This document shows positions 1 to 4,676 of a stretch of 5,726 nucleotides of DNA, in pieces. Both the position numbers and the translations under genes were made by a program. Positions within the stretch are counted from its first letter, which is position 1. Each line of letters begins with the position of its first letter. This DNA comes from a bacterium (GTDB lineage Bacteria; JAHJDO01). Under the pieces are notes generated by a model. It made no database searches. It was not told where the DNA came from and saw only the letters and a program-made list of their open reading frames with translations. The stretch is from assembly GCA_030611945.1 (NCBI GenBank), contig JAUWOV010000094.1, forward strand, positions 1-5,726, in the 5' to 3' direction.

Positions 1-71
1 AAAAACCAGGCATAAAACGTTCTTTGAGTGAATTATAGTGATTTGAAAGGAAATTCTTGGCAGAAATAAGT

Positions 72-92
72 AGATTAGGTAAAAACTAATCT
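72..92 (+). other. Short perfect hairpin in the leader region
   Basis: AGATTAG (72-78) and CTAATCT (86-92) form a perfect 7-bp stem around the loop GTAAAAA. A T-rich stretch (TTTTCTTT, 97-104) follows four bases later, so it could be a weak terminator for a gene left of the window. The stem is AT-rich and the T-run is interrupted and displaced, so this is uncertain. Nothing else recognisable lies in 1-150; all six frames there are short and broken by stops. Confidence 0.3.
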
Positions 93-155
93 CGAATTTT
101 CTTTAGATCCCTGTGTTTGCCGGTCTAAATAGGAATTTGGGCAGATAACAGATAT

Positions 156-185
156 TTGAATATATTGCTCTCCATGTGATACAAT
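156..185 (+). promoter_or_regulatory. Predicted sigma70-type promoter of smpB
   Basis: TTGAAT (156-161; four of six consensus -35 bases) and TACAAT (180-185; five of six -10 bases) are separated by 18 nt. Transcription would be expected to start 6-8 nt after the -10, at about 191-193, on or next to the smpB ATG at 193. This is consensus matching by eye, not a measured start. Confidence 0.5.
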
Positions 186-192
186 TTTTCTT

Positions 193-657
193 ATGATAGA
201 TGTAAAAGTTGTGGCAGTTAATAAGCGCGCAAGGCATGAGTATCATATATTAGAAACTTTTGAGGCAGGGATCGCTCTTAGTGGCAGCGAAGTAAAATCA
301 ATGCGTACAGGAGGCGTAAATATAAAGGAAGCGTTTGCAAAGATTGAAAATGCAGAGGTTTTCATACACAGCATGCATATAAATCCCTATGAACAGGCAA
401 GCAGCTTTAATCATGATCCTCTTAGAATTCGCAAACTTTTACTTCATAAACGGGAAATAAAGCGCCTTATTGGACAGACTTCTCAGAAGGGACTTACTTT
501 AGTGCCTCTGCAGATTTATTTTAAGAAAGGCAAGGCAAAGATAGAAATTGCTCTTGCAAAAGGCAAGAAACTGTATGATAAACGCGATGCGATAAAGAAG
601 AAGGTTATAAACAGGGAAACAGAAAAGGCTTTAAAACAACATCAGAAAAGAATATAA
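193..657 (+). CDS. smpB: SsrA-binding protein SmpB
   Basis: SmpB binds the tRNA-like domain of tmRNA and carries it into the A site of stalled ribosomes for trans-translation. The 154-residue length is normal for the family. Visible family segments are NKRARHEY near residues 10-17, ETFEAGIALSGSEVKSMR (about 22-39), the GGVNIKEAFA strand, the NPYEQAS stretch, the RKLLLHKREI helix, and a C-terminal LAKGKKLYDKRDAIKKK region followed by a basic tail (KALKQHQKRI), which in the family inserts toward the decoding centre. The start is forced: an in-frame TGA lies at 157-159 and no ATG, GTG or TTG occurs between it and 193. No Shine-Dalgarno sequence precedes the ATG. ssrA begins 23 nt after the stop, so the protein and its RNA partner are adjacent. 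Identification is secure. Confidence 0.98.
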   Translation: MIDVKVVAVNKRARHEYHILETFEAGIALSGSEVKSMRTGGVNIKEAFAKIENAEVFIHSMHINPYEQASSFNHDPLRIRKLLLHKREIKRLIGQTSQKGLTLVPLQIYFKKGKAKIEIALAKGKKLYDKRDAIKKKVINRETEKALKQHQKRI

Positions 658-658
658 T
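630..658 (+). promoter_or_regulatory. Predicted promoter of ssrA, overlapping the smpB stop
   Basis: An exact TATAAT lies at 653-658 with TTTAAA (four of six -35 bases) at 630-635, at the optimal 17-nt spacing. The smpB stop codon TAA (655-657) lies inside the -10 hexamer. A start at about 665 would give a precursor with a leader of roughly 15 nt before the mature tmRNA 5' end at 681, which RNase P would be expected to remove. Co-transcription with smpB is also possible. Confidence 0.55.
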
Positions 659-680
659 AACAATAGATCATTGAAAAGCA

Positions 681-1038
681 GGGGGTGATACGGCTTCGAC
701 AGGAGTAGAAGGTGCGGAAGTTGCATGTCGAGGGTGCTAGGTGGCCTCGAAAAAAACCTGGCAATACAACTTAATTGCCGACGAACAGTTGGCTTTAGCT
801 GCTTAAATAGCAGTTACGTCTATCTTGTTCTTGCCTGTAGAGTGAGAATAGGCGCCGATTAACAGGCTGGACGGATTGTTTTGTTTGAGGCGATCTGTTG
901 AGATTTTATCAAACTAGTTTCTGTAACATCCTGTTCGCTGGAGGTTATAAGAGACGAGAGTTAAAGAGCGGAATAAACATGTAGGCGCTACTGTAACTTT
1001 GCTTTTGGACGCGGGTTCGACTCCCGCCACCTCCACTA
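681..1038 (+). ncRNA. ssrA: Transfer-messenger RNA (tmRNA)
   Basis: tmRNA rescues stalled ribosomes by acting as an alanyl-tRNA and then as a short mRNA for a degradation tag. The 5' end has the diagnostic GGGGGTGATACGGCTTCGAC. The acceptor stem pairs GGGGGTG (681-687) with CACCTCC (1028-1034); its third pair is G-U, the alanyl-tRNA synthetase identity element. The T arm is GCGGG (1011-1015), loop TTCGACT, CCCGC (1023-1027). Pseudoknot 1 is visible: TCGAGG (728-733) with CCTCGA (745-750), and GCTAGGT (736-742) with ACCTGGC (756-762). The tag frame is 777-806 (ADEQLALAA, then TAA), with the stop in the loop of a 6-bp hairpin AGCTGC/GCAGTT (797-802, 810-815). A later pseudoknot stem pairs GCCTGT (833-838) with ACAGGC (862-867). 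After discriminator A1035 the DNA reads CTA instead of CCA. One-piece form, about 358 nt, not permuted. Confidence 0.97.
777..806 (+). other. tmRNA proteolysis-tag reading frame (ADEQLALAA)
   Basis: Read from resume codon GCC (777-779): GCC GAC GAA CAG TTG GCT TTA GCT GCT TAA, giving ADEQLALAA after the alanine carried by tmRNA itself. The resume codon is chosen because the five bases before it (TAATT) carry the T at -5 and A at -4 seen in the Escherichia coli TAGTC context. The hydrophobic ALAA end is the type recognised by ClpXP-like proteases. An ATT three bases upstream would add one residue, but its context fits worse. Confidence 0.85.
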
Positions 1039-1045
1039 GAAAAGA

Positions 1046-1082
1046 GCCGCATCATACTAAAGTTGTATGGTGTGCTTTTTTT
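1046..1082 (+). terminator. Rho-independent terminator of ssrA
   Basis: CGCATCATAC (1048-1057) pairs with GTATGGTGTG (1065-1074) over 10 bp, including two G-U pairs, around a 7-nt loop (TAAAGTT). One further G-C pair (1046-1075) forms across a bulged C. Seven T residues follow directly (1076-1082). It begins 8 nt after the tmRNA 3' end. Confidence 0.88.
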
Positions 1083-1091
1083 ATATATAAT
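1063..1091 (+). promoter_or_regulatory. Predicted promoter of the amidase-ribF operon, nested in the ssrA terminator
   Basis: An exact TATAAT at 1086-1091 has TTGTAT (three of six -35 bases) at 1063-1068 with 17-nt spacing. The -35 lies in the loop and 3' arm of the ssrA terminator, and the -10 just after its T-run. Transcription would start near 1098, giving a leader of about 44 nt made mostly of the palindromic repeat. TATAAT strings arise readily in AT-rich DNA, so confidence is moderate. Confidence 0.45.
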
Positions 1092-1100
1092 ACAGAAAAT

Positions 1101-1240
1101 TAAATTCGAAGCACGAAGCACGAAATACGAAACAATGTTAAATGACAAAAATACAAATGACTAAAACAATGTTTAGAATTTTGAAAATTAGAATTTTGGA
1201 TTTGTTTAGGATTTCGATATTCGGATTTCGGATTTTTGTG
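1101..1240. repeat. Palindromic dispersed-type (MITE-like) repeat built from 7-mers
   Basis: The left arm is four consecutive 7-mers, CGAAGCA, CGAAGCA, CGAAATA and CGAAACA (1107-1134). The right arm (1203-1230) reads TGTTTAG, GATTTCG, ATATTCG, GATTTCG, and matches the reverse complement of the left arm at 20 of 28 positions. The centre holds a direct repeat of TTAGAATTTTG (1173-1183 and 1188-1198). Boundaries are approximate. From memory, this resembles a family of short interspersed repeats common in metagenome-derived genomes; only one copy is in the window, so dispersal cannot be shown here. It covers the first ~30 codons of the following gene. Confidence 0.65.
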
Positions 1241-2254
1241 TTCAGTGCATTAATACTGAGTGCAAGTTACAGCGCGTATTGCGCGCCAAACGTACTCAAG
1301 AACGTGAGACACCATTCTTATCCTAACAAGACGCGAATCGTTCTTGACTCAAAAGAGGCAATAACATATACAATTGAAAAAACAGGTTCAGGGGAAATTC
1401 ATATCAGACTTCATAATATAACCCCTGTAAGCAAGTTCAGCCAAATAAGACATTTCCTGTTTTTCCCTATATATCCGCATGTTACGATTAATGACCGCAT
1501 TGTTAAGAAGGTAAAATTAAAGCCTGCTTATCATTCCATAGATGCTGTTTTCAAGCTTAATGCCAGAGGCGCTTCATATAATATATTTTATCTTAAGAAT
1601 CCCGCTCGTCTTGTTCTTGACTTCATAAAAGTAAGCGATAGGCGAAAAATTAAGGTAATTGTTATAGACCCTGGTCACGGAGGAAAAGACCCGGGAGCTG
1701 TTAGAAGATATAGGAAAGGATTGATATTTTCATATAATATCAGGGAAAAGGATATTAATCTGGATATTTCAAAACGGGTAAAAAAATGTCTCAGGGGCAC
1801 TGATACAAGGGTAATTTTAACCAGAGAAAAAGACAAGTTCATCTCTTTAAAGTATAGAGTCAAACTTGCTAAAAAGTATAAAGCCGATATTTTTGTGAGT
1901 ATTCATGCAAACGCAGCATGGGACAAAAGAATGAGAGGCATAGAAACATATTATCCCAGAAGGGCGCGGAATAAGAGTATTTTTCTTAGAAAAGAGAGCA
2001 TGAAACTTGCAGAGGGTATTCATGAGAGCCTTATCAGACATATGCGCGCCAGGGACAGAGGCATAAAAAATGCAATGTTCTACGTGCTCAGAAATGCATA
2101 TATGCCGGCTGTTCTTGTTGAAGTAGGGTTTATTTCCAATTATTACGAGGCTAAATTACTAAGAAGATCTTCATATAGGAAGAAAGTGGCGCAGGTGATT
2201 GCGCAGGGTATTCTGGAATATAAGAACGAAGTTGAAAAACAGAAGGGAGAGTGA
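1142..2254 (+). CDS. Exported N-acetylmuramoyl-L-alanine amidase (AMIN + Amidase_3)
   Basis: A zinc amidase predicted to cleave the bond between N-acetylmuramic acid and L-alanine in peptidoglycan outside the cytoplasm, as AmiC-type enzymes do at the septum. A basic N-terminus and hydrophobic stretch (about residues 11-47) look like a signal peptide. An AMIN-like beta domain follows (about 51-163, ending in PARLVLDF), then Amidase_3 (about 170-362). Zinc ligands are visible as H179 (DPGHGG), E202 (REKDIN) and H255 (SIHANA), with catalytic E327 (VEVGF). A stretch of about 12 residues between DPGA and REKDIN looks longer than usual. The start is unclear: ATG 1142, 1157 and 1169 and GTG 1238 are in frame, none has a clear Shine-Dalgarno, and all but the last lie inside the palindromic repeat. 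No clean signal-peptidase site stands out (SAYCA then Pro is poor). It heads the operon. Confidence 0.93.
   Translation: MTKIQMTKTMFRILKIRILDLFRISIFGFRIFVFSALILSASYSAYCAPNVLKNVRHHSYPNKTRIVLDSKEAITYTIEKTGSGEIHIRLHNITPVSKFSQIRHFLFFPIYPHVTINDRIVKKVKLKPAYHSIDAVFKLNARGASYNIFYLKNPARLVLDFIKVSDRRKIKVIVIDPGHGGKDPGAVRRYRKGLIFSYNIREKDINLDISKRVKKCLRGTDTRVILTREKDKFISLKYRVKLAKKYKADIFVSIHANAAWDKRMRGIETYYPRRARNKSIFLRKESMKLAEGIHESLIRHMRARDRGIKNAMFYVLRNAYMPAVLVEVGFISNYYEAKLLRRSSYRKKVAQVIAQGILEYKNEVEKQKGE
2244..2249 (+). promoter_or_regulatory. Ribosome binding site of queD
   Basis: AGGGAG (2244-2249) lies 11 nt before the queD ATG, inside the last codons of the amidase gene. The spacing is slightly long, but this is the best Shine-Dalgarno match in the window. 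Confidence 0.6.
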
Positions 2255-2260
2255 AATAGA

Positions 2261-2641
2261 ATGTATACAGTGAGCGTGACTGATTCCTTTGCTGCAGCGC
2301 ATAGTCTTAAGTTTTCACAAAGTAAATGCGAGAATCTTCATGGACATAACTGGAAAGTTGAGGTGTTTATATGCGGAACACGCCTTGATAAAAGCGGCAT
2401 GCTGATGGACTTTGACAAACTAAAAGTAATATTAAGTGGAATTATAAACAAACTGGATCATAAAAATCTTGATGATTTGCAGTTTTTAAAATGGCATAGC
2501 CCCTCCTCAGAAGTAATTGCAGAGTATATTTTTTCAGAACTAGTTCCCAATATTCCCAAGGAGCTTTTAATGAGAGAGGTAAGAGTATGGGAAAGCGCAG
2601 ATAGCTGTGCTAGTTATAGTAGTGATAAGGATAAAGGATAA
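2261..2641 (+). CDS. queD: 6-carboxy-5,6,7,8-tetrahydropterin synthase (QueD)
   Basis: QueD converts 7,8-dihydroneopterin triphosphate to 6-carboxy-tetrahydropterin, an early step toward the tRNA nucleoside queuosine. The 126-residue protein has the zinc ligands H14 (in AAAH), H27 and H29 (LHGH). Cys23 gives the C-x3-HGH spacing, which separates QueD from other 6-pyruvoyl-tetrahydropterin synthase relatives. The D66-H67 pair (LDHKNLDD) completes the catalytic triad, and E111 (VWES) fits the substrate-binding glutamate. Family proteins usually end just after the segment matching ESADSCASY; here seven more residues (SSDKDKG) come from a 21-bp tandem duplication that also carries the next gene's start. 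No other queuosine genes (queE, queC, queF, tgt) are in the window. It starts 6 nt after the amidase stop. Confidence 0.93.
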   Translation: MYTVSVTDSFAAAHSLKFSQSKCENLHGHNWKVEVFICGTRLDKSGMLMDFDKLKVILSGIINKLDHKNLDDLQFLKWHSPSSEVIAEYIFSELVPNIPKELLMREVRVWESADSCASYSSDKDKG

Positions 2642-2662
2642 AGTGATAAGGATAAAGGTAAA
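2621..2662 (+). repeat. 21-bp tandem duplication across the queD-fumarase junction
   Basis: AGTGATAAGGATAAAGG occurs at 2621-2637 and again at 2642-2658, a period of 21 nt with the linker ATAA. Because 21 is a multiple of three, both reading frames are preserved. The first copy encodes the last six residues of QueD; the second copy carries the probable GTG start of the fumarase alpha subunit. Each copy contains a GTG (2622 and 2643) and an AAAGG. Confidence 0.9.
2633..2637 (+). promoter_or_regulatory. Ribosome binding site deciding the fumarase alpha start
   Basis: AAAGG lies 5 nt before GTG 2643. The other in-frame GTGs at 2607 and 2622 have no comparable purine-rich motif at proper distance. 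The motif comes from the first copy of the tandem duplication, so the duplication itself may have placed this site before the second GTG. Confidence 0.55.
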
Positions 2663-3488
2663 AACAATAACAGAGGCGGTGGCTAAGCTTTGCATTAAAG
2701 CCAATTATGAACTTCCTAAAGATGTTATAGGAAAAATAAAAGAGGCAAAGGACAAAGAGAAGTCCGAACTAGGCAAGTATTGTTTTGGCCAGATAATGCG
2801 TAATCTGCGTATAGCCAAATTAAAGAAGATTCCTATTTGTCAGGACACAGGTATGGTGATTATTTTTGTTGAAATAGGACAGAATGTTCATATAACCGGA
2901 GGCAGACTTACTGATGCAATAAATAAGGGGGTAAAGATCGGTTATAAAAAGGGATATCTGCGTAGTTCTATTGTAGATGATCCGATATTTGCGCGTAAGA
3001 ATACAGGAGATAATACGCCTGCCGTTATACATACAAGTATCGTCTCTGGAAGTAAAATCAAGATCACTGTTGTTCCAAAGGGATTTGGAAGTGAGAACAT
3101 GAGCAGGCTGAGAGTACTTAAACCGACTGATGGAGCGGAAGGAGTGGAAAAACTTGTTGTAGATACAGTAAAACAGGCAGGCGCTAATCCATGTCCGCCG
3201 ATCATAGTTGGGGTTGGCATTGGGGGAACAATTGAAAAGGCAGCAATGCTTTCAAAGCAGGCTCTCATAAGATCCCTTAATACACATAATCCCGATGCAA
3301 AAATAGCTGAATTAGAGAAGCGTATACTTATAAAAATAAATAAGCTTGGCATTGGACCTCAAGGATTCGGAGGCAGTATAACAGCTTTAAGTATAAATAT
3401 AGAAACGTATCCCACTCATATTGCAGGATTGCCTGTTGCAGTGAATATTGGCTGTTATGTGTCAAGACATGCAAGCGTGATACTATGA
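2643..3488 (+). CDS. fumA: Class I fumarate hydratase, alpha subunit
   Basis: This is the iron-sulfur subunit of a two-subunit class I hydratase that interconverts fumarate and L-malate, usual in anaerobes. Start GTG 2643 is preferred over in-frame GTG 2607: it follows AAAGG by 5 nt, begins 1 nt after the queD stop, and gives the family-like N-terminus MIRIKVKTITEAVAKLC. Numbered from there (281 residues), the likely [4Fe-4S] ligands are C66 (PICQDTG), C184 (NPCPP) and C271 (IGCYVSRHA). Other family motifs are TGDNTPAVIH (121-130), KGFGSENMSRL (146-156), GVGIGGT (190-196) and GPQGFGG (238-244). Its last bases overlap the beta subunit start by 4 nt (ATGA), which suggests translational coupling for equal subunit amounts. 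L(+)-tartrate dehydratase is a homologous alternative that sequence alone does not exclude, though isolated fumarase is likelier. Confidence 0.93.
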   Translation: MIRIKVKTITEAVAKLCIKANYELPKDVIGKIKEAKDKEKSELGKYCFGQIMRNLRIAKLKKIPICQDTGMVIIFVEIGQNVHITGGRLTDAINKGVKIGYKKGYLRSSIVDDPIFARKNTGDNTPAVIHTSIVSGSKIKITVVPKGFGSENMSRLRVLKPTDGAEGVEKLVVDTVKQAGANPCPPIIVGVGIGGTIEKAAMLSKQALIRSLNTHNPDAKIAELEKRILIKINKLGIGPQGFGGSITALSINIETYPTHIAGLPVAVNIGCYVSRHASVIL

Positions 3489-4018
3489 AAAAAGAAAGAA
3501 AACTGGACACGCCTTTAACAGAAAAGGTTAGACGCAGTCTGCGGGCGGGCGATAGGGTTCTTATAAGCGGGACTATCTATACAGCGAGGGACATGGCTCA
3601 TAAAAGGTTGGTAGAGACAATCAATGAAAAGGGTAAATTACCTTTTGATCTGCGTGATCAGATAATTTACTACACAGGGCCTACCCCTGCCAGAGAAGGG
3701 GAAATCATAGGTTCCTGCGGACCGACTACGAGTGTCAGGATGGATAAATACACGCCAATATTACTTGAGGCAGGGTTAGGCGGAGTAATTGGTAAAGGGC
3801 AGAGAGGCTCAGATGTTATAAGCGCGCTTCGCAAGTCTAAATCCGTATACTTTGCTGCAATAGGCGGCGCAGGAGCGCTTCTGTCAACAAAAGTAAAAAA
3901 CGCAAAACTTGTTGCGTACGAAGACTTAGGCTGTGAAGCGATTCGTCAATTGAAAGTTCTTGACTTCCCTGTAATTGTAGCAGTTGATACATACAGCAGA
4001 AGTATTTACAAAAGATAA
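3485..4018 (+). CDS. fumB: Class I fumarate hydratase, beta subunit
   Basis: This partner subunit corresponds to the C-terminal part of single-chain class I fumarases and helps form the active site with the alpha subunit. Its 177 residues are about the usual length. Conserved segments are SGTIYTARDMAHKR (28-41), YTGPTPA (63-69), the signature GPTTSVRMD (79-87), GKG (103-105), IGGAGALL (126-133) and EDLGCEAI (146-153), ending in a VAVD plus short tail (165-177). The ATG overlaps the alpha TGA (ATGA, 3485-3488) and has no clear Shine-Dalgarno, so it probably relies on ribosomes finishing the alpha subunit. truB starts 1 nt after its stop. The symbol refers to the beta subunit and not to the E. 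coli single-chain paralogue FumB; tartrate dehydratase beta is the alternative. Confidence 0.93.
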   Translation: MKKERKLDTPLTEKVRRSLRAGDRVLISGTIYTARDMAHKRLVETINEKGKLPFDLRDQIIYYTGPTPAREGEIIGSCGPTTSVRMDKYTPILLEAGLGGVIGKGQRGSDVISALRKSKSVYFAAIGGAGALLSTKVKNAKLVAYEDLGCEAIRQLKVLDFPVIVAVDTYSRSIYKR

Positions 4019-4019
4019 T

Positions 4020-4676
4020 ATGGACGGAATTTTAAATATAGATAAACCAAAAGACTGGACATCGCACGATGTTGTAGCGAAAATAAGAAGCCATTTCAAA
4101 ATAAAGAAAGTCGGGCATGCAGGGACTTTGGATCCTAATGCAACAGGAGTTTTGCTTATATGCATTGGAAAAGCTACAAAAAGAACAGGTTTCCTGACCG
4201 GACAGAAAAAAACATATGAAGGAACGCTTTTACTTGGAATTACAACCGATACTCAGGATATTAAAGGGAAAGTAATAAAAAAAATTAAAGTGGAGAAGGT
4301 TGATACTGAATTATTATCCGGTATTTTAGAAGATTTAACCGGAGACGTATCTCAAATACCGCCTATGTATTCAGCTGTTCATTATAAAGGAGAAAGGTTG
4401 TATAAACTTGCCAGAAAGGGAATAAAAGTAAATCCTGAACCGCGCAAGGTACATATTTACAGCATAGAATTATTAAGCATCAATATCCCTGAAATCTCCA
4501 TTCGCGTTGTATGCTCTAAAGGCACATATATCCGTACTCTTGCTGATACAATTGGGGAAAAGCTTGGCTATGGAGCGTGCCTTAAGGAGTTGAGAAGAAT
4601 TCAGGTCGGGGATTTTCATATTAAGGATTCTTTGGCGCTGAAGGATGTGCTGGAGACTAAAAAATGGATATTATAA
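4020..4676 (+). CDS. truB: tRNA pseudouridine(55) synthase TruB, short form
   Basis: TruB converts uridine 55 in the T loop of most tRNAs to pseudouridine. ATG 4020 gives the typical start MDGILNIDKPKDWTSHDVV; a TTG 36 nt upstream is in frame but lies inside fumB and adds residues unlike the family. Catalytic Asp is D38 in GHAGTLDPNATGVL. Other conserved points are Y66 (KKTYEG), PPMYSAVHYKGERLYKLAR (114-132), CSKGTYIRTLADTIG (165-179, with R172) and LRRIQVGDF (191-199). At 218 residues it is roughly 90 shorter than E. coli TruB: it ends soon after LRRxxxGxF and lacks the C-terminal PUA-like domain. The stop is followed by a well-formed overlapping gene, so a frameshift is unlikely. It follows fumB by 1 nt and overlaps ribF by 13 nt. 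Confidence 0.95.
   Translation: MDGILNIDKPKDWTSHDVVAKIRSHFKIKKVGHAGTLDPNATGVLLICIGKATKRTGFLTGQKKTYEGTLLLGITTDTQDIKGKVIKKIKVEKVDTELLSGILEDLTGDVSQIPPMYSAVHYKGERLYKLARKGIKVNPEPRKVHIYSIELLSINIPEISIRVVCSKGTYIRTLADTIGEKLGYGACLKELRRIQVGDFHIKDSLALKDVLETKKWIL
4652..4655 (+). promoter_or_regulatory. Ribosome binding site of ribF within truB
   Basis: GGAG lies 8 nt before the ribF ATG at 4664, inside the truB coding region. It supports that ATG and the 13-nt overlap with truB. Confidence 0.6.

Noticed and set aside
3-38. Possible C-terminal tail of an upstream gene (KPGIKRSLSEL then TAG)
   Set aside because: Eleven open codons at the window edge are expected by chance in some frame; nothing recognisable supports it.
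132-176. Short minus-strand ATG frame (MESNIFKYLLSAQIPI) divergent from smpB
   Set aside because: Only 16 codons, no ribosome binding site, and it overlaps the predicted smpB promoter.
1107-1134. CRISPR-like or iteron-like array
   Set aside because: The repeats are contiguous 7-mers without spacers, and are mirrored by a complementary array, so they belong to a palindromic interspersed element; no replication or Cas gene is nearby.
945-1148. 67-residue minus-strand open frame with a SGGGGSRTRVQ stretch
   Set aside because: It is the antisense of the tmRNA T arm, acceptor stem and terminator. Such SGGGGSRTR peptides are a known artefact of translating tRNA-like 3' ends.
2255-2260. Riboswitch (such as preQ1) controlling queD
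   Set aside because: Only 6 nt separate queD from the amidase gene, so there is no room for a leader; none is seen before the operon's first gene either.
2607-2642. GTG 2607 as the start of the fumarase alpha subunit
   Set aside because: It would add 12 hydrophobic and basic residues not typical of the family, overlap queD by 35 nt and lack a Shine-Dalgarno; GTG 2643 fits better.
2942-3352. 136-residue minus-strand open frame
   Set aside because: It is wholly antisense to the fumarase alpha gene, whose conserved motifs occupy the plus strand; it shows no motifs of its own.
3984-4019. TTG 3984 as the truB start
   Set aside because: It lies inside fumB; ATG 4020 gives the canonical MDGIL N-terminus directly after the fumB stop.
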